This document shows, piece after piece, positions 36,223-48,442 of a stretch of DNA of 64,000 bases. Each line of letters begins with the position of its first letter. Within the stretch, counting starts at the first letter, position 1. Source of the DNA: Chinchilla lanigera (taxonomy: Eukaryota > Chordata > Mammalia > Rodentia > Chinchillidae); assembly GCF_000276665.1 (NCBI RefSeq), contig NW_004955516.1, forward strand, positions 3,291,667 to 3,355,666, read 5' to 3'. The notes under the pieces are model-generated. The model worked only from the letters and a program-made list of their open reading frames with translations, did no database searches and had not been told where the DNA came from. The position numbers and the translations under genes were made by a program.

Positions 36223-37083
36223 ATAACCAAAATAAAAACTCTCTGGATAGGCTTAACAGAAGAGTGGAAATGACAGACAACCAGGTCAGTGAGCAAACTA
36301 ATGAAATTTGGCCAATCTAAACAACAGAGAATAATAGAGTGAAAACAAACCCTCAAGGACCCATAGGATAAAAACAAAAAGAGCTAAGATTTTTTCCTAA
36401 GGCCAGGAAGATAAGAGAGAATAGGACTAAAAAAGTATGCAAGAGGGTTGGGGATGTGGCTCAGTGGTAGAATAACAAACAAAACGATGCAATAGCTACA
36501 AATTTCCTAAATTTAGTGGTAAATATTAAACACAGACACAAAACATGAGTAAAGTCCAAATTAAAAAAGACATCAATACCAAAACACATCCTCATTAAAC
36601 GTCTGAAAACTAAAGACAAAAAAAAAAGCTTGAAACCATCAGAATAAAAATGATGCATTATTTACAGGGAACACACCAATCTGAGAGAAAATTTCTCATC
36701 TAAAACTATATAAAACAGAGGGAACAGCATAAAGTTTGTCCAGTACTGAAGGAAAAGAATCCTCCGATGTGAATTCTATATACATACTTCAGGACTGAAG
36801 GAAAGTAAAGGCAATCTCAGAAAAACAAATAATTTGTTACTAACAAGCCTACCAGGAAAGAATGACTAAAGAAGTTCTCTAAACAAAAAGGAAATGGTAA
36901 CAGAAGGCAGCTAAATCTTCAGAAAGAACACTGCAACAGGTAAAAGCAGGGGCAAATGTAACAGACATATTACTCATGAGTTTCCTCAATCACAGTTCCG
37001 GGATGAAGCAAATTTTATTACATCATCTGATGTGGTGTTAAATGTACATACAGAAAATACCTAAGAAACTTGTATTTCCAAAG

Positions 37084-37265
37084 TGGGGGGGGGGGGGCCA
37101 AGTATAGGTGGTATACTTTTAATCCCAGCTACTTGGGAGGCTGAGGCAAAATGGTCACAAACTCAAGGCCAGCCTGGGCAATTTAGTGAGGCCCTCTCTC
37201 AAAATAAAAAGAGCTGGAGTTGTAGCTCAGTGTGAGGCCCCAGGTTTAATTCCTATTATCACCAT
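37084..37265 (+). mobile_element. B1-ID dimer SINE in fossil L1
   Basis: After a G13 run: AAGTATAGGTGGTATACTTT ... CTCTCTCAAAATAAAAAG, then ID part GCTGGAGTTGTAGCTCAGTG ... AATTCCTATTATCACC. Confidence 0.82.
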
Positions 37266-37669
37266 GAGGGGGAGGGGTGTGAAAATGACAAAAAACCTAA
37301 ATGGAAGCGAAGTTTCTGCACTTCACTCAAAGAAGTAAAACATCAATACCAGAAGATGTTGTTAAATTACAAATGAATATTGTAGTATCTAGACTCAGCA
37401 GCCAATAAGAAATCCGCACAAAGAAAAACTGAAAAACATAAAATCTAGATGGAATCCTAAAAAATATTCAGATAACCCACAGGAAGAAATGAGCAACACA
37501 AGAAACAAACAAAAATAATAGTACAATTAAACCCTAACATGCCAAGTGTAAGAGGTCTAAACTTGCCAATTAAGAGACTAGAAGAGTGATTTTTAAAATT
37601 AACAATATACTTTCTAAAAAAAAGAAAAAAATATGATGACATGAATACACTGAACAGAAAAAGATATGC

Positions 37670-37745
37670 TGGTCTAGAAGTGTAGCTCAGTACAGTGTAT
37701 GCCTATCATGCACAAGGCCCAGAGTTCAATCCTTAGCACCACAAA
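37670..37745 (+). mobile_element. older ID-type SINE
   Basis: AGTGTAGCTCAGTACAGTGT ... AGAGTTCAATCCTTAGCACC then A-run, inside the fossil L1. Confidence 0.7.
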
Positions 37746-38156
37746 AAAGATAAAGAAAAGTAATGACATACTGCATAAATACTAAATCTTTGCAAAAGGA
37801 GAAGTGGCTATATTAATATAGACTTCAGAGAAAGGCAAATTAATAGCAAAACAAAGACAGACATTACAAAATGATAAAAGTATCACCCCACCAGAAGACA
37901 TGGCAACCTTAAATGTGTACAGACCTAATGACACAGTCTCAAAGTAAAAGAAGCAAACACTGCTAGAACAAGAAGAGACAAATCCACAATTGTAGTTGAA
38001 GATTTATAATACCACATACTCTGCAACTGATGGAAGAACTAGATATAAAATTAGCAAAGGATAAAGAAATGAACACAACCAACAGGATTTAATGGTCATG
38101 TATACAGTATAAACTTTCCTCCAAAATCAAATGCACACTCTTTGCAATCACCCATG

Positions 38157-38257
38157 GAGGGGCTGGGGATTTAGCTCAGCGGCACAGTGCCTGCCTGGCA
38201 AGCGCAAGGTCGTGAGTTTGATTCCCGGTACCGGAGGGGGGAAAAAAAAAAAATCAT
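38157..38257 (+). mobile_element. ID SINE inside fossil L1
   Basis: Complete body; duplication CAATCACCCATG (38145-38156, 38258-38269). Confidence 0.92.
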
Positions 38258-38742
38258 CAATCACCCATGAACAGTCACCATACAAACCATATCCTGCACC
38301 ATAAAACAAACATCAACAAATATAAGAGAATAGAAATTATACAAAGTAAATTCTCTGACCATAATGGAATCAAGCTAAAAATCAGTAACAGAAAAAAAAA
38401 AAAAAACAGGAAAATCTCAAAATACTTAGAAACTGACCGAAACATTACTAAATATCCTATGGACCAAAGAAATCTGAGGAAATTTTAAAATGCATATAAC
38501 TGAATGAAAATGGAAATACAAAATGCAAGGCTATATGGGACACAGCTAAAATTATACTGAAAGGTAAATTTATAATACTAAAATTGTTCAAGAAAAGGAA
38601 AGGTCTTAAATCACTAATCCAAATTTCAAGATAAAGAAAATTAGAAAACAAATAGCAAATTAATCCAAAGCAAGTAGAAGGAAAGAAATAATAAAGAGAG
38701 AATAAATCAACAGAGTTGAAAACAATGGAGGAAAAAAATAAA

Positions 38743-38835
38743 GCTGGGAGTGGTGACACATGCCTATAATCCCACTCAACTCCAGAGGCTGAGGTAGGAG
38801 AATTTCAAGTTTAAGGCCAGTGTGGCCAACACAAC
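38743..38835 (+). mobile_element. B1-type SINE fragment in fossil L1
   Basis: GCTGGGAGTGGTGACACATG ... GAGGCTGAGGTAGGAG; 3' half missing. Confidence 0.75.
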
Positions 38836-39316
38836 AAGAAAATACAAAACTAATAAAACAAAAAGCTGGATCTTCAAAAACTAAAAATTAATGAAACAGA
38901 TAAACTTTCCAAAAAACACTGAAGAAAATTGAAGAACTTCAAGATATAGATTGCAACATCAGGAATGAAAATGGGGATAAAACTACTGATCTTGCAACCA
39001 TTAAAATGACTATAAAGGAATAAATGTGATGCTCATAAATTCAACAACTGCAACCAGATCTTCAAAAAACACAAACTACTAAAACTGAGCAAAGGACAAT
39101 CTGAAGGGTCCTAAAATACTAAAAAAATTGAATTACTAATGGAAATCTCTATAAAAAAGTAAATTCAAATAGTCTTACCATAGAATTCTAATATCTTAGA
39201 CATGAATTAAAATCAATTGTACACATTCTCATCCAGAAGGAAACACTTCACAACTCATTTTATAGAGGTTAGTATTACCAACACCAAAACCAAATACTGT
39301 ACAAAAAGTTACTATA

Positions 39317-39476
39317 GCTAGGTATGGCAGCGCACTCCTGTAATCCCAGCACTCAGGAGACCGAGGCAGGAGGATTGCCATGAGTTCTAGGCCAACCTGG
39401 GCTACAAAGTAAGTTCAAGGCCTGGCTGAACTACATAGCCAAGACCCTGTTTCCAAAAAAAACCCAAAAAACAAAA
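39317..39476 (+). mobile_element. B1-type SINE in fossil L1
   Basis: AGCTAGGTATGGCAGCGCAC to GACCCTGTTTCCAAAA; flanked by AAGTTACTAT / AAGTTATTAT. Confidence 0.9.
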
Positions 39477-39489
39477 GAAGTTATTATAA

Positions 39490-40310
39490 ATCAGTATCGC
39501 TCATGGTACTTCGTGGTTTTTTTGGTTTTGGTTTTTGGGTTTTTTTTTAAGAGAAAGGAAAACAAAATAACAAGAACCAAGACAAAAACAACACAAAAAT
39601 AATACAAACAATACAGAATTTCAAAACAGGGTGATAGGAAGTTAACAATGCTTGTTATATTACATATTGTTATCTTCAATGAAGTTGCTCAGATTACCAG
39701 ATGTAAAAATGCAAGATTGATCCAACAATTAAAGAGAATAAAAAATAATTTTAAAAAATCAGAAATGATACAGTGTCACTAATCAGGACAGTAGGGATTC
39801 AACAATGGTTGTTATATTGCATATCACTGTCTTCAAACTAGTTGTTCAGATTACCAGAGATAATCATCCAAAATTGGTCAAAGAAAAATTTAAGTATTAA
39901 CTGTTCCTTTCAATAAACCAATAGACATCAACAGTACAATTATCCCAGCTATTCCTGTATATCCATATATATTTTTTTCCCTTCTTTCTCTCTTTTCTCC
40001 TTTCCTTCATCCCAGTTGTTCCTTCCCTTTGAGCAAGTTCTTTCCCTTCCACAATATCTATTGTACCTTTCAGGTTTTATTTACTTTTTCAGGTTCTTAC
40101 ACTAGGGAGACAATATGTTTACACATGTGGGTCTGATTATTTTACTTATGAGTATGGTCTCTAGTTGCATCCATTTTCCTATAAAAGCCTCGAGTTTATC
40201 TTTTGTTTATAGCTGAGTAATACTCCATTGTATAAAAATACTACATCTTTTTATCCATTCTTCAGCTGATGGGCATTTGGGTTTCTCAAGGTACTTTGAC
40301 ACAGGAGTCC
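39490..40310 (-). mobile_element. younger L1 3' end, inverted, inside the fossil L1
   Basis: Starts with a T-rich tail (39512-39550) and ends in the ORF2 tail in reverse (GCTGAGTAATACTCCATTGT, TCAGCTGATGGGCATTTGGG). The 3' UTR pyrimidine tract matches 3530-3655. Two diverged ~110-bp tandem units lie in its 3' UTR (39620-39735 and 39783-39890). Confidence 0.82.
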
Positions 40311-41099
40311 TCAACAAAATATTGGCATACTCTAATATTATATATGAGAATGTATTCATTCATACTCTTGTCATGATCTTAGACACAAAATTCCTGAACA
40401 ATGTTAGCAAATGTAGTCCAACAATGTAGAAAAAGAGCATATACCATGACCGCTTGGATTTTATTCTGAGTATGCAAAGCTGGTTCAATATTGGAAAAAA
40501 AAAAAAAAAATCAACTGGTATAGTCTAACATCAACATGCTAAGGAAGAAAAATCTTAATCACATCAGATGATGCAGCAAAAAATCATTTGATAAAATCTA
40601 AATTCCTTCATGTAAAAAAGTGTTGTTAGGAATGGTACAAAAGGGATAGACACAGGAACTTCCCCAAATTACATCTACAAAAAAAAAAACTAACAAACAT
40701 ATTTCACAACAAAAGTGGTCTCACTCAAGATTTAAGAAACAAGGCAAAGACGCCTACTGTCAGTATTATTCAATGTAGTATAAGAAGTTTTAGTCGCCTT
40801 AATAAGGCAAGGAAAAGAAAGGGGACATAGGTTGGAAAGGAAGAACTAAAACTATAAAATTTTCCCTACTTATTGGTGACCTGCCCTCAAAAAAAATTCC
40901 TAGAATAAATAAATTCAGGAGACCACAGGATACAAGACTGAAACAGAAAAATCTACATACTAACAATGAAGATTTAGAAATCTGTATTTTTGTTTAAATC
41001 ACCATTTATGCTTGCTCCAAAGAAAATGACATACTTAGGTACACACTTAAGGAACGATCATGGAATAAACCAAAGAATACCTAAATAAACCTGGCATAG

Positions 41100-41207
41100 G
41101 GGCTGGGGATTTATTTAGCTCAGCGGCACAGTGCCTGCCTGGGAAGCGCAAGGTCGTGAGTTCAATTCCCACCCGGCACTGGGAAAAACAAAAAACAAAA
41201 AAAATAA
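41100..41207 (+). mobile_element. ID SINE inside the 5' end of a B1
   Basis: Body has an extra TTTA (GGGATTTATTTAGCTC) and an insertion near the 3' end. Perfect 17-bp duplication AAATAAACCTGGCATAG (41083-41099, 41208-41224). Confidence 0.92.
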
Positions 41208-41213
41208 AAATAA

Positions 41214-41382
41214 ACCTGGCATAGTGGCACCTGCCTGTAATCCCAGCACTTGGAGGCTGAGACAGAAGACTCACTGTAAGTTCAAAGGCCAGCCTGGGCC
41301 TTTGAAAAGTGAGTTCAAGGCCAACCTACACTGCACAGTGAAACCCTGTCTGAAAAAAGACCAAAAAAAAAAAAAAAAATCT
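41214..41382 (+). mobile_element. B1-type SINE, 5' end cut by ID
   Basis: CCTGGCATAGTGGCACCTGC to GAAACCCTGTCTGAAAA. CCTTTGAA(A) is repeated around 41284-41306. Confidence 0.88.
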
Positions 41383-41653
41383 AAATAAATGAAGAGATAT
41401 CTCTCGTGCTTGTGGATTTTAAGACTCAACGAGTAAAAAAAAAAAAATCCAAGTTAGTCTATAGATTTCATGAACTTCCTGTCAAAATTCCAGCAAGTTC
41501 TTACACAGATACAGCTTATTCTAAAATTTATACAGAAAATTTACTTATGGGAGGCCTCAGAACAGCTAGAACAACCTAAAAAAAGAATAAAGTGGTCGGA
41601 ATCACTATCCTTGGTGTTAAGGCCTACTATATAGCTATAATAATCAAGAACAG

Positions 41654-41733
41654 CTGATATAGCTCAGCAGCATAAGTGCTTGCCTGGTAAGCCTGAGGTC
41701 ATGAGTTCGATTCCCGCTAAAAAAAAAAAAATT
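41654..41733 (+). mobile_element. ID SINE inside fossil L1
   Basis: Body with 5' end lost; duplication AAGAACAG (41646-41653, 41734-41741). Confidence 0.85.
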
Positions 41734-42049
41734 AAGAACAGACCCACAGGACAAATGAAACACAACAAAAAACCCAGAAATAATTCCCTACAAATATGCC
41801 CAAATGACGTACAAAGATCCAAAAGCAATCAAAATAGCAAAACAATAGTCTTTTCAACAAATAAGGGTTAAAAACAATTAACATCCATTGGCAAAAATAA
41901 AGCGCAACATAAACCTCCCACCTGATATAAAGTAAAAATGTAAAACCTTTAACATAGGAAAAATTCTTACAAATCTAGGCCCAAGCAAAGTGTTTTTAGA
42001 ACTCCATAAAACAAAAATTGGTAAGTTGGTCTTCAAGAAATTTAAACCT

Positions 42050-42143
42050 GAGCTGGGGATATAGCTCAGTGGCATAAGCGCCTCCCTGGCAAGCGCAAGG
42101 TAGTGAGTTCGATCCCCAGCACCAAAAAAAAAGAAAAAAAAAA
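42050..42143 (+). mobile_element. ID SINE inside fossil L1
   Basis: Complete body; perfect 15-bp duplication AAGAAATTTAAACCT (42035-42049, 42144-42158). Confidence 0.92.
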
Positions 42144-42305
42144 AAGAAATTTAAACCTTTCACTCTGAAGAAAAAAAGAAAAGACTGAAAAGCTACAAAC
42201 CATGAGAAAATATTTACAGCCACGTACTCAACAAAACTAAACTTAAACCATACAACAGACTCAAAACTAAACAGTAAAAAGAAAATTTCAATTAGAAAAT
42301 AAGCA

Positions 42306-42450
42306 CCAGGTGTGGTGGCACACACCTGTAATGCCAGCAATCAGGAGGCTGAGGCAGAAGGATCGCTGTATGTTCTAGGCCACCTTGGGTTACACAGTGA
42401 GTTGAAGGTCACCCTGAACTACACAGCAAAACCCTGTCTCAAAAAAAGGG
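42306..42450 (+). mobile_element. B1-type SINE in fossil L1
   Basis: CCAGGTGTGGTGGCACACAC to AAACCCTGTCTCAAAAA. Confidence 0.9.
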
Positions 42451-42562
42451 AGGCAAATAACATGAACATTTCACTGAAGAGGATACACAATAAGAACATG
42501 AAAGATTTGCAATGTCACTATGTCACTAGCCATTAAGGAAATGCAAATTAAAACCTCAAATG

Positions 42563-42752
42563 GGCCAGACATCTTGGCAGGTATCCAGCTACTCCAGAGG
42601 CCTGAGACAGGAGGCTCTCAAGTTTGAGGCTAGCCCGGGCAATTTAGGGAGTTAGCAAGATCCTGCCTCAAAACTAAAAAATAAAAAGATTTGGGGATGC
42701 AGCTCCATGCTAAGGACCTGGGTTCAATTCCTAGTATCACAATAAATAAACA
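42563..42752 (+). mobile_element. B1-ID dimer SINE in fossil L1
   Basis: GGCCAGACATCTTGGCAGGT ... ATCCTGCCTCAAAACTAAAA, then ID part TTTGGGGATGCAGCTCCATG ... AATTCCTAGTATCAC. Confidence 0.78.
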
Positions 42753-42760
42753 AATAAATG

Positions 42761-42832
42761 GGTTGGGAATTAGCTCAGTGAATGGCCCTGCATTAAATCC
42801 CAACTACAGCAATCAATCAATCAATCAATGTA
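42761..42832 (+). mobile_element. older ID fragment with CAAT repeat tail
   Basis: GGGTTGGGAATTAGCTCAGT ... TTAAATCCCAACTACAG, then five CAAT units. Confidence 0.55.
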
Positions 42833-43819
42833 AAAAATACCTGGATGACCTATCTCTACACATCTATCAGGATATCACATTATCTTTTTTTAAGCAGTAA
42901 TACTAAATCCTGGCAAGCATGCAAAGCATGCAGTGAAACCAGAATACACATACCCTGCTGGTGGGAATATAAAATGGTAGAGTAGCTCTTGGAAACAGTT
43001 GGTCAGTTTTTATAAAATGAAATATGCAACTACTAGCAATTGTACTCTTGGGCATTATACAGGAAAAAAACTGATGTTTACACTAAAACCACCTTTGTAG
43101 CAACTTTATTCACAATAGCCAAAAACTGGAAATAACTCAGATGTCTTTCAATGGGTAAATAAACTGATGCATCAATTATCACTGAACACTACTCAGCAAT
43201 AAACAGAACTACTGATAACTGTAACACCTTAGATGATCCAGGGAAACCTACTTAATAAATAAAAGGCAATTCCAAAAAAGACATGTACTGTATGATCCCA
43301 TTTATAAGACATTCTTAAAATGACAGAATTATAGAAATGGATTAGTGGTGGCCAGAGGTCAGAAATAGGTGGTGAGCCTGTATAATGGCTACATAAGGGC
43401 AACAAGATAGATATTTTTGAAGATGGGCTATTCTGTATCTTGACCATATCAATGTCAATATCCTGGTTATAATACCGTACCATAGTTTTCACAAAAAGCT
43501 ACCACTGTGAGAAACTGGGTAAAGGGCACAATAGATCTACTATTTCTTACAACTGCATGTGACTCTACAATTGTCACAAAATTTATGAAAAAAAATTAAA
43601 GTCAGTAGAAAAGTATTCCCATTTCCAAAAATGTATTCATAATATCCAACCTACCACGTTCACTTGTATAAATAAGCACAACCACATCCAACAAAATAAG
43701 ACTCAAGAAATATATATCAGATTAGTAAGAACTCTACTCTTTCCTTTCATTCAGGACCCACCCACTTCTTTTTCCATAGAATCATGACTATCCATGGGTT
43801 GGATAATTTTTCACTGTTT

Positions 43820-44010
43820 ATTTTTTGTGGTACTGGGGAATTAGACCCAGGGCCTTTACATTCAGCTACATCCCCAGCCCTTTTCGTATTTTTGAGACAG
43901 GATCTCACTACATCACTGAATTGCCCAGGCTGGGCTTGAACTTGTAATCCTCCTGTCCCCGCCTTCCATAGTGTTTTGCTTATAGGTATGTGCCACCATG
44001 CCCAGCTACA
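43820..44010 (-). mobile_element. B1-ID dimer SINE
   Basis: Reverse ID part (GGTACTGGGGAATTAGACCC ... CTACATCCCCAGCCC) then B1 part (TTTTTGAGACAGGATCTCAC ... CCACCATGCCCAGC). Confidence 0.85.
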
Positions 44011-44365
44011 CTGGATAATCTTTACTGATAGTCTGTTCACAGTTACCTCTGGGCTTGTGAATACTGCCTACAACATCCTGGCCAAGTAGTATCAGTGGAC
44101 AAACTTGAATAATCTCAATGACAGAACACTCAATTCATTTCACTAATCTATTTGTCATGTTTGAAAAGTTGTTTTTTAAAAAGGTTCCCTTAAGAGTTAT
44201 GAGTTAAGGATTATAATTTAAGAGTTATACTCTGAATCTAACTGAAAAATTCCAAACCTACTTTTTTAACTGATAAACTGTAATGAAAATGTAATCTCAC
44301 ACACTCACAGAACAAAACCCAAAAATAAAAGCTTACTTTCAGTAGAATGTAAAGTGTCCCAACTA

Positions 44366-44518
44366 TCAGGGCATAGTGCTGTGTGCCTGTAATCCCAGGA
44401 TTTAGGAAACCAAGGCAGAGGATCTTGAGTTTGAATCCAGCTAGACAGAAACCTTGAGAGGCCCACCTGAGAAACACAGCAGGATCCTATCTAAAAAAAA
44501 AAAAAAAAAAAAAAAAAA
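44366..44518 (+). mobile_element. B1-type SINE, diverged
   Basis: CAGGGCATAGTGCTGTGTGC ... GATCCTATCTAAAAA with a long A tail. Confidence 0.8.
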
Positions 44519-44589
44519 GGCGGGGGAGAGGAGGGGAGAGTTCTCAAGTAAGAAAGGAAAAAAAAAGGAAAAGAAAGTGCCCTGGCTAA

Positions 44590-46540
44590 TGCCATGTGAT
44601 TCTCACTACTCTTAGGGAAACTGAGGGGCCCTACTCATCTTTTTAACACCCAAAGACCTAGTAGTATATACTTGTTCTATGTGTCATTTCTTATCAATTA
44701 AGACTTCACAATTCATTAACATAACAGGAGTTATGTTATGAGTTCCCTGTCATAACATGAGTTCCAGGGAAGCAAGAATATATAGTGCTTACAGCTGGAA
44801 CCAGAAACATCAGATGAAATCTATGAAACAATAATCACAACTATAAGAGTAATCTTTGAGAAAGTCAAAACACTAGCCATTAATAAACAAATGAAACTGC
44901 AAACCAATCTAAGGTTAACAGAATGGGTAAGCACTACATTAACAAAAACAAGCAACTGTAGATTCCATTATGTGCCTTCATTCAGTTTCTGGTCTTAAAA
45001 CACTTGATGCTAAAATCCAAGAAAATTACAATCTAGAACAAAGTTTAATCGTGCTCTCTTTCTGGGCTAAAATCTTAAAGAACTGAGTTAAACTAAAAAA
45101 TTCAAATGAACAGCCAGCTGTAATTCTGGTGCTATATAATCATTTTTGAAATTCCTAGTTCTTAGCCCTTCTTTTAACAGATGGTGAACCTGGGGGCAAA
45201 ATTAAATGATTTGACTGAAGTAGGCAACAGACCCAAATGTTCAAGTGTTCAGCTTTCTAGTCCATTGTTCTTCTCAGTTTATCATATAGCCTCCTAACCA
45301 AACAAGCACTTTGAGCACCCAAGTTGAGAAAATACCGACACCTACTAACTATTAATGGTGCTTATCAAACATTCTTCCAGTTAAAGCAATAAGTTCTCTA
45401 GGGATCAAGTCCATATTGTCCTCCCCTTCCACCCGTATGATTAACAGAGAAGATATGAAAAGAATATGTTAAGTGGCCATTCAACACTACAAAACTATGC
45501 AGTGAAAGCATGCTATTTCAGTTTAACTGATCCAATGGCTTTTAAAGCTTTTCTTCTTCCCATCATACACCCACCATTAACATCTCTACCCAAGAATCAA
45601 TAAACTAAGTAAAAATACTGGATTCCATGGTTGGGCTTCAAGGAGGATTCCTACACTCCGTTCTAAATGCTAATGAATGAAAACATTAACCCTGATTTGG
45701 GATCAGTCATTAACAAAAAGCGGTAAAGTATCACTTTTCTAAACTATTACAGATCTACAATGAAAATAAAAATGTTCTTTATGAAATAAGTAACACACTA
45801 AAAGCTGTACCTCTTTTAACTGATCAAGATGTACAGAGCACCTTCCATGACAAACCCAACCTCAGGAAATTTACATGTTTTCCCTCCCTAACACAAAATA
45901 CAACAACCTAGACCAGTGATAGTGAACCTGTTAGTGCTTTCAATGATACAAACAGCCCTCTGCAGTACATACGCCATAGGTTCACCGCCATAGGTTCACC
46001 ACCACCGTCCCAGAGAAAATCTATCAGCACTTCCACTTTCCAGATAAGAAAACTGAGCCACCTCTAAAAAGATACTCGCCTAAGGATCACACATCCAGTA
46101 AGTGGCAGGAACAGAATTCTACCCTAAAGTCCACACATTACTATCTAACCATCAGTACTTCATAACTACAGTAATTTTCTTTGCACTCTCCTTCATCTAC
46201 TTTTGAGTTGAGTTCAGTAATGCCCCCAAAACATCCTACAGCCTACAGTGATGGAGTCCTTCATACATCTGGTTACCTTTTCCCCATCCCACAGACACTA
46301 TACCCTCCATCCACACTATACTATTCACAATTCTTCAAAAACCATTTTACTTGCTATCTCCAACTCAGTCCTCTTTTCCGTCTTACTACATGCCTAGTAA
46401 ACTTCTGCTCATGTTTTAAAACCAAATGTTACATCTTTGTGGATTCCCTCAGCCTCTTTTCCACTCAAAATTAACTGCTCCACAATGCTGAGAATCACAG
46501 CACTATCTTCAATAGTGCACAGTTTAAACTATCTATAATA
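44590..46540. other. repeat-poor intron block
   Basis: Nearly 2 kb with only a small hAT-like element (45914-46007). Base composition is more even than the flanks; no exon-like frame that I trust. Confidence 0.55.
45914..46007. mobile_element. small hAT-like inverted-repeat element
   Basis: CAGTGATAGTGAACCT at 45914-45929 is nearly inverted at 45992-46007 (reverse: CGGTGGTGGTGAACCT). A 14-bp piece, GCCATAGGTTCACC, is duplicated in tandem at 45973-46000. No convincing 8-bp duplication. Confidence 0.45.
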
Positions 46541-46553
46541 AAAGTTTGAAGTG

Positions 46554-46655
46554 GGCTGGGGATTTAGCTCAGCGGCAAAAGCACCTGCCTGGCATGTGCC
46601 AGGTCGTGAGTTCGGTTCCCGGTACCGGAGAAAAAAACAAAAAAAAAAAAAAAAA
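46554..46655 (+). mobile_element. ID SINE
   Basis: Complete body with long A tail; perfect duplication AAAAGTTTGAAGTG (46540-46553, 46656-46669). Confidence 0.93.
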
Positions 46656-47488
46656 AAAAGTTTGAAGTGTTCTAATTGCTCCATCATTTGAGAGCTCAGA
46701 GTACGTTGTGTGCATATATCTTTACTATCATACTTACTATATCACATAATCAGGCCTCCTCCCACCTACTGCACAGTGCAGAGGCTAAGTCTTACTGGTT
46801 GCCATGAACATGAGGATCCCTAACTCACAAGAATCCAACAAATGTTTCATAATCAATCAAAGTTTTTGTAGTTCTCATTCTGATATTTGAAATTCAAAAA
46901 CATAAACACTGGTTTTAACTATTATGTGTTAAAAACATCTTCCTTAAATATACAAACTACCCAAACATATGCAAGCAGCTAAGTTCTTAGAGAAAATTAC
47001 CTTTTGTCATGTATTATATAATGTTCTATTACAGAACCCTACCACAAAATTAAAACACAAATTCCTATCATATATTCAGCTAAATATTTGTTTTCCTCTC
47101 ATATACTCAACTTCCACACAGGAAAAAAAGGTCCATAAATATTTGACATTAAATCATTTTTATGTTTAATAGGGGCATTATTGTCTGGTTTCAGAGATAA
47201 ACAGGTATGTATGGATCAAATGATGTGGCTGATGTCTGAGATATGCCTCAAGATAGTGGGATAATGGGCAAGGTACAAATAAAGTAAGACTAGCCATGAA
47301 CAGAAAATTGTCGAAGTAGGGTAACAGGTGATGGTCAATTGGTTGGTTTCCTTGACTTTAGCAAATACTGGAAATTTTCCTGAATAAACAGCGCTTTACC
47401 CCAAAGAGAAGGACGTAATGAACAGAATGTGATAAATCTATAAACTGAAAACAACCCTTTGTCTAAAACAATTTCTTCCACTGTTCTA

Positions 47489-47594
47489 TTTTTTTTTTTT
47501 TTTTTTTTTGGTTTTTCTCCGGTACCGGGAACCGAACTCACGACCTTGCGCTTGCCAGGCAGGCGCTTTTGCCGTTGAGCTAAATCCCCAGCCC
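47489..47594 (-). mobile_element. ID SINE
   Basis: Reverse body with poly(T); duplication CTGTTCTA (47481-47488, 47595-47602). Confidence 0.92.
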
Positions 47595-47954
47595 CTGTTC
47601 TAAATTACAGTGAATTAGATGACCTTATATAATACCATCAACCCCATAATAAAGCCCAATCCTCTTTCTGAGAACAAACTTAGCAGTGGCATCTTTTATT
47701 TATTCTAACAGACAAAACTACAAAAAGAATACAACAAATACATATACAACAGAATGACACTAACAATTTTAGCAATGTAGAAAAGCAGACAAAAGAATAA
47801 AGGGAAAAAATGGGTAGGAGAAAATTAAAAACCAAGTCATACAGAAGCAAATGGCACACAGCCTACAAACTGGCTCAGAAAATTTAAAGCTAAGTAAGAG
47901 ATTATTCCCACTCTTCCAGGTTATAGATCTTAATAAGGTTCCAAATAATCAGCC

Positions 47955-48035
47955 TGAGGTAGGAGTACAGCTCTATGGTAGAACACTTGCCTAGAATGCA
48001 TGAGGTCCTCGTTTCAATCCCCAGCACCACAAAAT
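47955..48035 (+). mobile_element. older ID-type SINE
   Basis: GAGTACAGCTCTATGGTAGA ... GTTTCAATCCCCAGCACC then A-run. Confidence 0.7.
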
Positions 48036-48293
48036 CAATATCAGCTTGTGCCATATCAGGCCCAAAAATAAAATCAATAATGAAACAGATGCTAAAAGAT
48101 CACAATAAAGAATGAGTACAGTAACTACTGCAAAGGCACAAAAAGAAATAGCACCTAATATAATATCCCTACTTCATTCATTACTAACTCGACTGAACGA
48201 CTGACCACCAAGTTCAGGGAGATGTAACAGATTGCAATAAAGCTTTAAAAAGTATCTCTTCTAACTACAGACATAGCAATTTAACCTCATCTT

Positions 48294-48442
48294 GCCAGGC
48301 ACAGTGGTGCAAGCCAGCAGCACTCCGGAGGGCTGAGGCAGAAAGATCGCTGAGTTCGAGGCCAGCCTGGGCTACATAATGAGTCCAACAACAGCCTTGA
48401 ACTATAGCAAGACCTTGTCTCAAAATAAATAAATAAGTAAAT
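48294..48442 (+). mobile_element. B1-type SINE
   Basis: GCCAGGCACAGTGGTGCAAG to GACCTTGTCTCAAAA, tail of AAAT units. Confidence 0.88.

Larger units (their letters stand above)
35100..43610 (+). mobile_element. near end-to-end fossil L1 with nested insertions
   Basis: Pieces occur in the order of a complete L1: leader with repeated CCAGTGGTAT/CAGTGAGA-type text (35.25-36.06 kb), ORF1 (36.22-37.0), endonuclease to reverse transcriptase (37.75-39.3, 40.32-41.08, 41.4-42.05, 42.45-42.56), and 3' UTR (42.90-43.61, e.g. TTATTCACAATAGCCAAAAA). SINEs and an inverted younger L1 sit between the pieces. Confidence 0.75.
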
